Assembly (NCBI GenBank): GCA_035222895.1
Contig: JAVYIG010000092.1
Span: 434,001-498,000 of the forward strand
Length of the DNA: 64,000 bases
DNA from: Strongylocentrotus droebachiensis
Taxonomy: Eukaryota; Echinodermata; Echinoidea; Camarodonta; Strongylocentrotidae
Reading direction: 5' to 3'
How positions within the stretch are numbered: the stretch's first letter is position 1; each line of letters opens with the position of its first letter. The position numbers were made by a program, and so were the translations under genes. The notes under the pieces are model-generated. The model had not been told where the DNA came from. It made no database searches and saw nothing but the letters and a program-made list of their open reading frames with translations. Below are positions 25,101 through 48,784 of the stretch, one piece after another.

Positions 25101-26696
25101 GCGATTCCTTTCTTGCAGCCTCAATTTTAGAGCGATAAAAACACCTACCGTCAACTGAAACGATATCCATTTATTTTTTAAAGCATCTTAATTTAATTAA
25201 ATTGATTATTTTATTGTTTTGAAAGCAGTAACTGTCCTTTCCGTCGCATTATTAGAACAGCAACTTAGTCTAACTCCCGCCGCTGCATGCAAACGATTTT
25301 TAGTGTCAGTGCAGTGGTGAAAATTTCGGGTACCCGGTCCCCGCCCGAAATTTTCAAGTCAAACCCGGGTTCGGCAAAACCCGTGATGACTCAGGCCTAA
25401 TAATAGCACAACACATATCCCACACATACCATACCATGCCAGTGTCACTGAAGAACCACATTTGCAATGAAAAATATATCCTAAAATATCACATTTTAGC
25501 GATGTAATCGGCGGTCCCGCTACCCGAATCTGAAAAATCGAGTATCTTACGCGTGTCTGTAAGAAATATGGGTACCATAAAATGAGCTTTATTTCAAGTA
25601 TTTTTCAGATTTAGAGCCCGATTTTGTGCTAGTCGCAAGCTCAAAAGTATCTCATCGCATGTATTAAATCAATGCAGCCGCACACCGCGACGCACACACG
25701 ATATGTCCGTCTAATTCAGATTCCAATTGCCGATCACGGCAGTACTAGTTTTCGGCCTGGCCGGCGTAGGATACCTGCTCCGCCCGCTAACGCTATAGAT
25801 CAGCACGGAAACGCACGGCGCGCGTGCGCGCTTCCTATTGACTTTGTACATGCGGCCGAAAACTGGTTCGCTATGCCGATAACTGACTCCGAAACAGTGA
25901 AAATTGAAATGAATATTGTCATGGCAATTCGTGATTTTTTTCTGGGATTCTTTTTTTGTTTAAATAATAATAATATTTGCTTCATGATTTGAACAAGAAA
26001 TGATAATAAATAGGAAGTAAAGGGTCCAAAAAATAGGATTTTGTCTTAAGTGGCCGAAAACCGGCTCCTTTACTCTAGGTCTAGTCACTAAAAATAGAAC
26101 CCCCCACACACAAAAAAAACAAACAGACTCACTTCACAAAACAAGCTGAGAATTTCATAAATCTGAAACTGAAAGTCCTATTTTTTTGCCAATGCCATGG
26201 CAATGAATCAAATTCAATTTCAATGTTAACTTTAATTTTAAATGACAAGAGAATTAGAGTTCTAGATCTAGATCTAGATCAGATCTAGATCTAGATTTAG
26301 ATCTAGATTTAATTAGAGGTCTAGAATCTATCCTACATTCGTAAATACTCTTTACATATTTTGTATTCATCAATCAGTCAAAGTATAAGAGTTAAGAACG
26401 GTATTCATGGGCGATAATAGATGGTTGTCCAGTCTGACCTGTCGATAAATTACAGGAATCACGATTAGGCTACAGAAAACTGACATTACACAAATCGCCA
26501 TGGATGGGACCAAATTCATGACCAACAATGTGCGCACATAAAATACGCATATAAATCTTAAATTCGAAGAAATAAAAGTTACTTCATCGGAACCGCAATA
26601 TAATCATGGGGAATCTAAGGTCGTATTCACAGTGATTTGTTTCCAATATTAACACTTACCAAGAGTTCGAGCAAATATTCTGCTAGTGGACGCCAT
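14874..26696 (-). CDS. SUCLG1: SUCLG1: succinate-CoA ligase alpha subunit, mitochondrial
   Basis: Exons in transcript order are 26696-26660, 21979-21876, 20680-20564, 19607-19395, 18769-18628, 18097-17946, 15962-15774 and 14900-14874, all GT/AG and in phase, giving 326 residues. The enzyme converts succinyl-CoA to succinate with ATP or GTP formation in the TCA cycle; this subunit binds CoA and carries the phosphohistidine. The N-terminus [20 protein letters not shown] is basic, as expected for mitochondrial import. Family blocks are [67 protein letters not shown] and [10 protein letters not shown], with the active His at residue 279. The last exon is only EMEKIGQA. Intron 1 (4.7 kb) is a transposon nest. 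The gene diverges from MED28. Confidence 0.96.
15047..15300. repeat. Pyrimidine-rich degenerate repeat in SUCLG1 intron 7
   Basis: The stretch is dominated by CTCCTGCTC, CTACTC and CTCTCC words on the + strand, with few G residues. It could be a decayed minisatellite or the tail of a retroelement. No ORF is recognisable. Confidence 0.4.
15988..16346. repeat. Dispersed ~360-bp repeat, copy A (SUCLG1 intron 6)
   Basis: It matches 35049-35416 in inverse orientation, with shared words GCATGGCCCTACGTGTTA, GAGTGACCGGTTTTACCATA and GATTCTGTTTCAGAATCTGA. One end of the family (CATTGTTTAACAATGTT and CATGGCCCTACGTGTTAT) also occurs alone near 32655-32710. It is probably a nonautonomous transposon of unassigned class. 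Confidence 0.65.
16962..17740 (+). repeat. ~145-bp tandem satellite with DR1 motifs (SUCLG1 intron 6)
   Basis: Five units begin near 16962, 17102, 17250, 17403 and 17548; the shared CATGACCC word recurs at 142, 150, 144 and 151 bp spacing. Each unit includes CAGTTCATTGGCTCTGCAAG or a close variant, GGAATCCATCAAT and TTTTGCATACATAATGAGCC. Four units carry TGACCTTTGACCT, a perfect DR1 in inverse orientation, some with a third half-site. The array ends in CGGACGGACGGAC and GCCTCCGGCTACTTCGTAAC. The long ORF through it exists only because the repeat has few stops. Confidence 0.85.
18313..18372. repeat. (GA)n microsatellite in SUCLG1 intron 5
   Basis: Nearly pure GA repeats, followed by further GA-rich sequence and a G run near 18518-18530. 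Another (TA)n plus (GA)n tract lies at 19622-19705 in intron 3, only 15 bp before exon 4. Confidence 0.85.
21312..21444. repeat. Short palindrome in SUCLG1 intron 2
   Basis: GACAAAATAATCCCAGCTAT with ATGCATGTTTTT on the left is mirrored by AAAAACATGCAT, TGCTGGGATTAATTTGTC on the right. A third copy of the word (AATAATCCCAGCTAGGCATG) occurs at about 21584-21603. Confidence 0.5.
22092..22975. mobile_element. Inverted-repeat element with long A/T tracts (SUCLG1 intron 1)
   Basis: The left end has AAGGCC, an A run, TTGTTTGGTTGTCCTCGA and then GCGGGCGGGCGG. The right end is the complement (CGAGCGGGCGGTCGAGGACA, ACCAAATGA, T run, GGGCCT). The interior is homopolymer T (22160-22260) and A (22800-22910). 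Flanks AGTTGCAT and AATTGCAA match at 6 of 8 positions, which would fit an aged hAT-type 8-bp duplication. Confidence 0.6.
23139..23508. mobile_element. Nested foldback in SUCLG1 intron 1
   Basis: The outer arms 23139-23192 and 23449-23508 share CAGTTTCTGCCCAAATT, CCAGAACATCCTAAAAATGC and its continuation in inverse orientation. Inside, 23203-23317 is a second palindrome (GGCCAAGAAATGGAGGTATC against GATACCTCCACTTCTTGGTT). The right arm abuts the start of the next element at 23508. Confidence 0.6.
23508..26075. mobile_element. Inverted-repeat element split by a younger insertion (SUCLG1 intron 1)
   Basis: GAGTAAAGGAGCCGGT at 23508-23523 and its exact complement at 26060-26075 bound the unit; TCGGCC and GGCCGA words extend the match. 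Without the 1801-bp element and one 8-bp duplication, the original is about 760 bp. The ORF near 25672-25992 lies inside and shows no family motif. Confidence 0.65.
23599..25399. mobile_element. 1.8-kb hAT-like foldback element with 8-bp target duplication
   Basis: The ends TAGGCCTGAGTC and GACTCAGGCCTA are exact inverse complements. ATAATAGC lies directly outside both (23591-23598 and 25400-25407), an 8-bp duplication typical of hAT elements. CCCGG-rich subterminal blocks follow each end. Nearly all the rest is two inverted arms of about 690 bp (23764-24450 and 24494-25190) around a short centre with CACGTGAATATCACGTGATC. No transposase frame is visible, so it is nonautonomous. Confidence 0.85.
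26262..26324. repeat. (AGATCT)n microsatellite
   Basis: A near-perfect hexamer repeat (TCTAGATCTAGATC) that is self-complementary over its length. It lies in SUCLG1 intron 1, about 335 bp from exon 1. Confidence 0.85.
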
Positions 26697-27140
26697 TTTT
26701 CTTCCACACACCTCCACGATTAACATTCAATCACAGACGTTTTGATATAATTATTTTCTAAGAATTAAAATCCTAATATGAATATTGAGCCAAAATAATT
26801 TTTGTCTCATTTCTAGATAAAATATATTATCTCTTTGCCAATTAAAATTTCTAAAACGTAATTTCTGTGACATCAAAATAATTCATTCTGGTTAAACTAT
26901 AATCTCTTGTTTTTATCCTTTATTTCGACGTTCTCAACTGAGGCTATTAACATCCAACTTGAGATTTTATTTTAATTTAGGAGCGGCGTTGTTGTACCGG
27001 TACTACGTACGTACGTACGCATCGTTACCGTATTAGTATATTAGAGCCTAGGTCTTGGCGCTTGGAGTGGAGCTGGAGGAATCAGTTGATAAGACTTTAT
27101 TCTGTCGTATTACTGCTGCAAGTATATCATCTTCCAAGAA
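26697..27140. promoter_or_regulatory. Shared divergent promoter region of SUCLG1 and MED28
   Basis: The two start codons are 444 bp apart and point away from each other. The stretch changes from AT-rich on the SUCLG1 side to a tract around 26985-27025 with ACCGGTACTACGTACGTACG. No clear TATA element is placed for either gene, and transcription start sites cannot be read from sequence. A bidirectional promoter is inferred from the geometry. Confidence 0.55.
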
Positions 27141-30100
27141 ATGGCTACTCACGTTGGCCCAAGTACAGACCGACACCTAGTAGATGAACTAGAAGCGGCT
27201 TTTAAGGTATACAAAACTAGAATAATGATGATTTGTCTCTTTCTTTGTCATTAATGATTGACGAATGTCAAGATGATGAAGAGCATCCTTCGTTTCACCG
27301 AGTGATACCACTTATGAGGGATGCCCCTCATGCCAGGTTTTGTTTTTTTACCATTACTAGTGTTCTTGATTTCCATGGTTAGTCCATGATGATCATGAGT
27401 CACTTTGCCACTAATTTTGCGAGCATAATTTCAAGTTTAAGATTTTTAAAATGATTTGTTGATGGGCTAAATGAGATTTGTGTTTATTATTTTTCCAGTG
27501 TCGACCCTGTTGCTGTATGATGGAGTGACCAATGTTTGCTAAGATTTAAAACAATATTAGGAATGTGATATTTGATCCAGTTTTTCACATTTACTAAACC
27601 TATTTATAATTAAGTTCAATTATTACCAGATGGACAGCAAAAGTTTAGACTCAAAATTTGTACATTTTTCTTCAAAAATTCTGGGGATATCAGAGATGCC
27701 AAGGTAAAAGATTGGCAATGCGTGACATTTTCATTTTTCGGCGCGCAAGCGCGCGTGCGAGGGTATAACACACGTATAGGTATGGCGTTTTTTTTTAATC
27801 TAGCGCGCGTGCCGTGCGTGAGAGCCGTTTTCAGACCCTCCAAATGCGTGACACTTGGTAGCTCTGGGATATCATGATCTCAAAATTCAATGTCAGTTCT
27901 GAATGCGCTGCAACTGACAAAAAAACTTGTAAAAACAAGGTGACCTTAATTCGCACACTGTTGTTTACAGCTGATTTTATTTAAAAAATGATCCATTATT
28001 ACAATGCAAAAAATATTAACCAATCAGTTGGTGTCATTTTTTACTTACAATTTTGATGAAGATTCCCAGACTGTAAGTTTATATTTTTTGGAACAGATGA
28101 AAAAAACTGCAAAACTGTAAATATTTTCACAAGGTCACACCCAATTCTAAAGAAAGTTGTATCACTTTGTGATTTTGTGTCCCTCTTTGCTGATGTCAGA
28201 TTTCGAAATCTTACCAATTTTTTTAGAGATATGGAACTGTCCTCGAATTAAGGTCACACATGAACCGTGTTCACACCATTATATTGATATGCTTGGTAGG
28301 TCTTAGCTTGTCTTTGAAATGAATTAATTAAAAATGAATGTGCAATTTTTGTTCATATATAGGAATTGGAATCTTGTTTTTGTGCTAAGATTTCTTTTAC
28401 TCATTTGCAATTCTATTTTAGCAGTTTGGTTATGGTTAATTGGTTATGCCACTGTAAAATATTATGGGTCTATAGATGACTTCAAGTTTGGTTATAAATC
28501 TTTGTTGAACATGGTTGTGCTTTAATTAAATATTATTAGCATTGGGTGATTATTGTTACTATGATCTTTACCAATGTTATTATCATAACTAACAGGTTTT
28601 CTCACCATATGTGCATGCACTGAAACAGCAGTAATGTTTGATCCTTTTTTTCCCTTTTTTTTCCAGGCATGTTTGTCTCCATTAGTTGCTCAAGAGAATG
28701 TACACGTCAGTGATCAGGTAGAACTCAAGACAAGTAAGCATACATTTTCAGAGTTTGTTGCTCACTACTAAAATTAATGACAGAATATCTGGAGGGGGGG
28801 GGGGGGGAGAGAAATATGCAGATAGAAAGAGTGATAAATGTAACAAAGAAGGGGAATAAGTGCAAATAAGATTCTAATATCAGCATGCAGTATGTCCCGT
28901 ACGACATATATGTATGGCATTTATCCATATATTTGATTTCATCCATGAATGAAAAGTTATCTTGATATGACTATAACTTATTAAAGGTCGAGATACCAGA
29001 AAGCACTATTATTCAATTGGGATATCAAGATATTCTTCATTTGTGGATGAAATATGTAGAAGAAAAAAAAACATACATGTATCTTATGGCACAGATTGCA
29101 ATGAATTGCATAAATATTGATCACCGGTCTTTACAAAATAACATTTATCTTTGAAAAAGACTTACACGTAGTACGGATATTTGTAGGTGTTTTTCAGTCT
29201 CCTTGCCTTGGATACTCGAGAAGTATTCATACTATATTATTGTTTACTTGCAGGGCTGTAGCAGATTCGCAATCACATACCGTAGGATATGTTTTGGTGG
29301 ACTAGGTTAGACTTATAAAGTTAAGCCTGGTTTAAGTTTATCCAATATTAGGATCTTTAAAAAAATATCTAGTCCTGTAATGAAAATGAAAGGTTAATTT
29401 CATGTTGTCATAATTTTTTTGTTTTAATCATGTTATTAATATTTGTTGTTGTTGCTCATTTAATCAAGAAGTATAGTAATATTTGTTGGATTACCAGGTT
29501 GATACTTAATGCTCCATAAATCAGTAAACTAAAATTATTTATCTATAAAAAAAACCTAATGAATTTAGTATGCTTTTATCAACACTAGCCAGAGAGTGTA
29601 ATGTTATTTTCATGAAATGAATGCTCAAAAATCTCTTTCTTGAAATACAGGTGTTGACCAGTCCATGCAAAGATACCAAGAACTTGCCAAAGAGACTGAG
29701 AATTTCTTTCTTCAACGTCAGATGCTGATGGCTACCACCAAACCAGAGAGTATCATCAAAGAGGTGAGGTCTTATTTAAAGCCTATATGCACTAGTTTGG
29801 CCAGGAGGGATTAGACCTCCCTGCATGGTTATTGCATCAAATTAGCTCTCAATTAACAGGAAAATAGGGGACTATGGGGGACCACGGCTACCGCTTTAAA
29901 AACTTTTCACTTTTTCATGAATGAAAGTAATGGTAAGAACAGTACTGGTATTCACTTTTTCATCAAACCACGAAAGTCTACAACGTTATTATCCATATCA
30001 AAATTTGAATGGAACACCTACGGAAGAACAAAAGGTATGAACAGTTACCCCAGTTAATTCCTTGTTTCACATGTGGTTAACTATTACTGAGTCAGAATGC

Positions 30101-30573
30101 AAGTATAATTCCAGAATGGAACAATACCTTCAAGATCAAGCTAAAAATGTTCTTCTTTTTTTTTCTTTCTATTTCTTGATCAGGAGATAGATGAGCTGAA
30201 GGCCGAACTGACGAGGAAGAACGCCCTTCTTCAGAAACAACAAACCAAGGTCAACAATTGGCTTGGAATCCTTCAATCCTTAGAATGTGGAGGACCACCA
30301 CAACAGCAACCACACGCACAACAACAGCAACTCCACCACGGTCAGATCCAGCAACAGCAGCAACAGCTTGCCAGAGGAACCATGTCTATCCCATCTGGAA
30401 ACATTCCCCAGCAACAGAGTGGTGGACAGCAGCATCATGGGGTGGTAGGAGCTGCCAGCATTGCAGGTGGTGGAGACGCTACTCCCATTTCAATAGCCAC
30501 AACACCACTCTCTGGACCATTAGCCCATTTAGAGCAAGCAACTTCAAATATTGGTGGTTTTGATCGCAGATGA
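27141..30573 (+). CDS. MED28: MED28: Mediator complex subunit 28
   Basis: Exons are 27141-27206, 28667-28733, 29651-29763 and 30184-30573, with GT/AG ends and phases 0, 1 and 0, giving 211 residues (human about 178). MED28 is a head-module subunit of the Mediator coactivator that links transcription factors to RNA polymerase II in the nucleus. Family blocks are LVDELEAAFKACLSPLVAQ (13-31), VDQSMQRY, ETENFFLQRQ, KPESIIKE, a predicted coiled coil ELKAELTRKNALLQKQ near 86-101, and a C-terminal LAHLEQATSNI that mirrors the vertebrate end. Unlike the vertebrate protein, the N-terminal Pro/Gly-rich extension is absent, and a Gln/His-rich low-complexity tract (about 122-143) has been added before the end. 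It is head-to-head with SUCLG1 and converges with LAP3. Confidence 0.93.
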
Positions 30574-33500
30574 TCCAAAGACTCAAATGATGGAACCAAG
30601 ATCTAGGACAGCTGGCTAATGTTTGGCCGTTGTTAATGAGGGATTATGGACCCTTTTACATCAATTTTATGATAACTTTATACCAAATTAGGTACCGGCA
30701 TTGAAATGTACAAATGTTGAAATACAAACCACTCAATGCCATGAGATGAATGCATTGTTGGCTACAATTTGATGCTGAAGACAAGTTTACAAGGTTGAAC
30801 CATAGACATGACTTACAAATCGTCAAGGTAGCTTACATGGATAAATTTAGTTAAATGGTGTTTAACTGCACCCCTTGTCACCTTTGCATCATTTAACCCT
30901 GGGGACCGCATTCAGAAAGCTACATTATTTTCCATTTTAATGGAAAGTGTGTTAAAGGTAAAGACCAGTATTGGAAACGCCCCAATTTCAAAAAATGAAA
31001 GGGGCGCTTTTTTTCCAATCATGTGAAAGAATATGTTTTGACTAATACATGATGATAAAAATGTTGCCGGGAAACCGCCTACTAATTGATATATTTGGTA
31101 AATTAGTTTATCTATTGGTATGTGGGAGATAAACGCACGTGTGCGTAGTCCCATATACATCTTTCTGTGTACAGTGCTTGTAACTTTACAAAGACTGGGC
31201 CATATTTCTTATCATTTTGATGATTCCAGAACCTTGCAGTACACACCAATACTTACTGTATATGCTAGATGATCAACCTTTTCTGATCGATTCCACTACG
31301 TTTCTTTCACAACGCAATCGCATGAACTGGTCTTTATCTTTTACCCCTTGACTTCTGTATTCTTTCAATCCAATGCGTCTTAATACAGAAGCCACCTGGT
31401 TCCCGTAAGCAATGGGTAATGGAAGTTACACATTCAAGTTGCACAGAATAAACATTTTGTGTTTGCGCACATGGCTCTGACTTTGTGCCAGCTTTGCACA
31501 GAGATTAAGCAATGAATTGCCCTAATTTAGATTTCTGATGACTATTATTAACATCCCTTTGATAATGTACAAGTAAGCATAGTATTCAGAATATTACCCC
31601 TACTATTGCAGGAATAGCAGCTAATATCATTTTTGAAATACTAGTTTTGTTGTACAATGTTTTTTATTTGGTGTCCTGTCCTATTTTGAATAGAATGCCC
31701 ATGTGCCCCTGTTCTTTTAGCTTCTACTCAACCCAACTTGCTATAAAAATTGAAATTTCCCCTTTAATGTTAAAAACTCACATTGAGGTTAAAAAAATAA
31801 CACTGGAGTTAAAAGTTGCAACTCCTAAACAAAAAAACATCACAGGCTTTTCTCTTGAGGAGAGATCCAAGGGTCAAAGTTATTAATTTTATTATTCCCC
31901 TCCCGGGCCCAGGTTAGTCAGATCATTGATAAAACTGAAATGGCATTATTTGCCAAGAACTTGTACATAGATCTGTGTATATACTGCATTATACAAATCA
32001 TGTCAATAAACTCTCTTGTATATACATGTACATATATGTGGTGTGCTGTTGTGCATGATTTGCTTTGTTTTGTTAAATTGGACACATCTTCAAAGCAATA
32101 AACTCTGCAATTGAGATCTTAATGGTTAAATATAGCTACAATTACATGTACATTGAGTGAAGAATGAATACCGTAATTATATTTCAGGTGAAGCATAATT
32201 TGTCTCGCCTACGAAAGTCAAGGCAAGGCTAAAGGATCCAAATAGCATCCGTCGGTCTGTCCATCATAAATTTTAAAGACCCTTTCCAAGGAATCACAAC
32301 TTTATATCATTGGAAAGCAAAATGAACGTATAATACAAATATGAACTATGAAGAAATTTTCAAACTTCATTTTCCGCACCCACTTCAAATTATGAGTTAA
32401 GATCGGTAAATATGGCCGAGGCGATGAGCCGTGCTTACTTAATGCAAAGTCTTTGACAAAATGCTTACCCCGGTACTCCACATAAGATGTCATAAAGTTG
32501 ATTGCGAGTTTTTAGGTGAAAGCTTTAGAGTTTTAGTTGTCCGAGAGACATTAACCTCTGATGGACACTGAAATAGCATATTATTGTCATCTATGGCTTT
32601 CTGTTGATATATTCATCTATTTAATTTTCACTTCCGACAGGGTCTTTAAAGGCATTGTTTAACAATGTTTCCAGTTTTCAAATCCGAAATGCATGGCCCT
32701 ACGTGTTATGCTGGAAATACCCTTCCCAGCATATCTGCATGCCCCAAAATAGACCATAAGTACATGTATTGGGATTCGCAATGAGCGAGAGGAAGCATTA
32801 GATGGGAATCAAGGTGTCACTAATAATCAATACAAACCAACAACCAATGTTAAACCTTGTCGAAAGGAATAAACGAGACAATGCAATGGAATAATGTTTT
32901 TACATCTTTATTTATACAAAAAATGATACATATATTAGAGTACATGTGTGATAGTTAACATGTAGCTTTAAAAGTACATTAAGTAAACTATTTTGTTTTA
33001 ATAGATTCCTTTGTAGTAGATGAACAGCAATATTATGATCACTCAAAAAATATGCTGTATAAAGTTTATGTTCATGTGCCCTGGAGTCGTGTGTAAGCTG
33101 TAGATTAGAAATAAAATCTAGATAACTGCAAAATTAGTTGAAATAGAATATTGAATTTTTGCAATTTAGAAAGGTATACTGCTGTGAACATGGCCATCAT
33201 GATCAATTTGTGAAAATTCTGGTTTACTGGAAGTGATGATTCATACTAACTCATAAATATATAATATATTCTTAAATCAGTATCATGATAATACTTTATT
33301 TAAAGGACGGGAATTGCATTCCACTGATCACATGGCACAACTGGAGGAGCTGCAACATAAATACATGTAGACAGATATACTGACTGACATGTGTATCTTC
33401 AAATTACTGACAGACAAGAAATGATGAATACAATGGACCTGAAATTATTCAAATATTTCCTTTAGAACACTCTTAGTACTCTTACAGAACCATTTACAAG

Positions 33501-34762
33501 CTTCATGAATTATACAAAAATAATGATAATACATCTCTGCCTGTTTAATAATCAAAGTCCATGTTAAAAACAGACTTCCATTAGAGAATTGCATTACATT
33601 GCTTGTACATTTATGAAAAATGTGATAACATTTTGCATTGGCAAACATTTCTTTATCACATGATTTATAGTATAGATCATACAATAACACCACTGAATTT
33701 CTTGCCTCATAATGTATTTGTTCAATACTCCATGTACAATACAACATAATTGGTACGTCCTGTTATCGTAAGTATGTCAATCCATACATGATTTTTTTTT
33801 TTTCAATGTGACAGGTCTAAGAAAAGGTGAGGCAATTCGATATTCATATTTCTTTCACACTTTCAAAATTGTCTTTCCTTTACTGTTGAATTTGTGGTTA
33901 ACAAACCAGTATTCTAAATTGTGGGATTGAAGATATTGGGAAGTTTTCGGCAAACAACTATGGTCAGTGAGTAGCTGCACAGAAATGCACCATGAAGCTT
34001 ATTCAGTCATTTACAAATTTCATATTTCAAGAAAAGTCACTCCATGGTTGTTACATTTAAAATAACTTAGCTTAGGTTTGGTTCACCTTGCATTGAATAC
34101 CAGTATGTACTAATACTTTTCTGCCTACATCAAGAACTGTACAATTTGATTGAACAGGTTTTTTTTAAATATTATTATTATTACATTTACATCCACATCA
34201 CAAATTTTACAATTTGATTGGAAAGGTTTTTCCAAATTAAATTTTACATCCATTAAAAACTGCAAACAATTGAAAAGCATTGTGATTTAAGCAAGAGCTC
34301 ACAAAGGGAAAGCTAGATCCTACATCATGAAAATAATATTTTTATGTGAACGTGGGTGCTACTCCATATTAAACTCCATATTGTGGTACACCACAAGATT
34401 CACTGAGACGTCATCTTCTGATGTTAGGATGTAACAAGATAAGAAAGGATCTAAGTACTGCCAATTTGAGGAAGAAAGACCTAAACCATTCAGTCGTTCA
34501 TATCAAATCAGTGAAGAACATATCATAGGGTTTTATACCCTTCACTTCAAAGAGTCATTCCGATTCTCCAACAACATTTGATCCATGGTAGAATTCTCTG
34601 CAGTACATCACTTACTAATAATTTCATTCTCTTTATATAATCTTTCTGGATGGAACTTGCTGAATTTCAGTCGATGCAGAGATGCACAGAATGTCTCAGA
34701 TTACAATAATACTGTCATTATAGTTCTATTCAATGATTTTCCAAACGGCCTGATCCAACGGT
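30574..34762. other. Convergent 3' space between MED28 and LAP3
   Basis: This holds the 3' UTRs of both genes and no further gene. AATAAA at 32005-32010 on the + strand, followed by a GT-rich stretch, is the likely MED28 poly(A) signal; it puts the MITE at 30952-31343 inside the 3' UTR. On the minus strand, AATAAA near 32908-32913 is a candidate signal for LAP3, implying a 1.9-kb 3' UTR. The ORFs here are AT-rich chance frames. Confidence 0.5.
30952..31343. mobile_element. TTAA-flanked MITE, copy 3 (MED28 3' UTR region)
   Basis: It begins TTAAAGGTAAAGACCAGT and ends ACTGGTCTTTATCTTTTA; the right TTAA has mutated. The body matches copy 5 at 38326 through GAATATGTTTTGACTAATAC and ACCTTGCAGTACACA words. 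Confidence 0.75.
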
Positions 34763-47006
<12,244 letters not shown>

Positions 47007-47202
47007 CTAAAAATGAGAGCGAGAGAGAGAGAGAGAGAGAGAAAGAGAACCATATTATAATATGATTGCAGGGCCCTCAGGGAGAACAGTATGAATTTTA
47101 TTATTATTATTATTATAACCATGCCGTCCATTAGGTGCAATTCTCATGCGAATCTTTAGGGTACCCAAAGATATCCTAGTCAAGTTTGTACACTATAGAG
47201 TA

Positions 47203-47395
47203 CCGAAGCTGTGACATCATAAAAATATATTTTTAGAATTTCTCAATTTTTTCTTCATTTTCCAGAAGAGCATACAAAATAATGTCCGAATGTCGAAAAC
47301 CAATTGAATATATTAAGTATTGGCCGAGATATGACCATCTGAATAAATATATGTCCTATGGGAACTCAGTGTTATAGTACTCTGGTTCCTAATGT
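47203..47395. mobile_element. Single arm of the 7180 palindrome family
   Basis: It shares GAGTACCGAAGCTGTGAC, AATTTCTCAATTTTTTCTTC and CCAATTGAATAT with 7180-7370, diverged, and ends near the family centre. A LINE fragment begins immediately after. Confidence 0.7.
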
Positions 47396-48034
47396 TATGA
47401 TGACGAGCTAAAGTTCCATAACCATTTGGAACTGTCAAGGAAGCCAATGGAGTACTCTCCTGCATCCGTCGCAGCTTTGAGTATAGTGACAGGTCCACAA
47501 TTCCAAAGGTGTACAAAGGCCTTGTCATACCTCTCATAGATTACAGAGATTCCATATGGTACCCTCGCCTCAAGAAAGTTTCCAAAACCATAGAGAAGGT
47601 GCAGAAGAGATCCACTGAAATGATTTATGACATCCGCAACCGTCCTTACACAGAGAGACTTCAGGTGCTCAACCTTCCCTCCCTCGAAAATCGCGGACAG
47701 CGACGCGGCATGATTCAGATTTTCAAAATCATCCATAGACTTAAACGCATTGCAATTGATACCTTCTTTGAACACTCGATTAGGAACACAAGAGGCGACA
47801 GTCTGAAGCTGTCAAAACACAGGTGCTCAACGAAGATTAGGCAGGAACACACTTCCTGAAGAGGTAGTCACTGCTACCTTGGTGAATGCCTTTAAAGCCA
47901 GACTGATCGGGTATGGACAGACAAGCAGTTCTGCTCCCCATATGAATAGAATACCCGACACAGAACTGAGCCAGACAACTTACCAAAACACCAAAGTACG
48001 AGGAGGAAGAAACATGAATCGAACTGGAAGCTAA
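47396..48034 (+). pseudogene. CR1-like LINE 3'-end fragment
   Basis: In one frame, EANGVLSCIRRSFEYSDR, then VYKGLVIPLIDY, KVQKRSTEMIYD and LQVLNLPSLENRGQRRGM are the usual segment downstream of a CR1-type reverse transcriptase. The frame shifts near 47840 and continues as GRNTLPEEVVTATLVNAFKA to a stop at 48032-48034. It lies antisense to LAP3 in its first intron. Confidence 0.75.
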
Positions 48035-48665
48035 CATTTAGCATCCCACATCACAACCATCAGAACATCCCAGTGTCGCACTGCATGCATTTCATCTATA
48101 TACAGCACATTCAACGGAAACAACTCTAACACAAGTCAGTGGTCAGCGCCATTGAAATGCAGAGCGGCCATTCGCACGGTACATGTGGATTTCTACCCCA
48201 GCTCTATCGTTCTGGTAAGACATTTGCTATTACTTCGTTTATTTTTACCTCCGATTTTGAAATTTTCGTATGCGCGATACCATAAACCATACGAGAAGTC
48301 TGCATAATTTTGTACTGATAGCTTCAGTTTGAGGTGCAGGACTACAGCGTAGAGACGGTACTAAGCGACAACGTTGACATCGAAGCCCTAAACGAAGGTT
48401 TCCCGATGTCGAATGTGAACCAAATTCAGGTGGAAAATGCAATAAATTATTATAATTAAAATTAGTTAAAAATTGGGCTAAAATTCCTTTGCTAAGAATG
48501 GATATTAAACTGCTTTAAAAAATGGATACCGAACTACACTAGCGCCAAGTTATGTACCGTAATGTCTCAGATCCTCATTACAAAAAAGATGTGACCCAAC
48601 CCGCCGTTTGAATCGTTTTATTCGTTTTAATATGCGGGCTCTAGAGAGACGGCTGAGCCTGTTAC

Positions 48666-48784
48666 TCCAGGGAGCTCCGACCCCGACCCTAGCCTATCCG
48701 ATATGCGTCGGGCTTTTAAGTACTAATCGCGTTACGGAGACTGACATTAGCGCGGGCGTCAGCCCGAGCGCCTATCATCACTGG
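48666..48784. repeat. Arm of a dispersed inverted repeat (partner 55918-56044)
   Basis: TAGCCTATCCGATATGCGTC, GGAGACTGACAT and GCGGGCGTCAGCCCGAGCGC recur in inverse orientation at 55918-56044 on the other side of the LTR element. A related block at 48160-48270 (TTCTGGTAAGA to TCCGATTTTGAAATT) resembles 56530-56610. Confidence 0.65.

Noticed and set aside
25672-25992. 106-codon ORF in SUCLG1 intron 1
   Set aside because: It lies inside a terminal-repeat element, has no motif, and ends in an AT-rich low-complexity tail.
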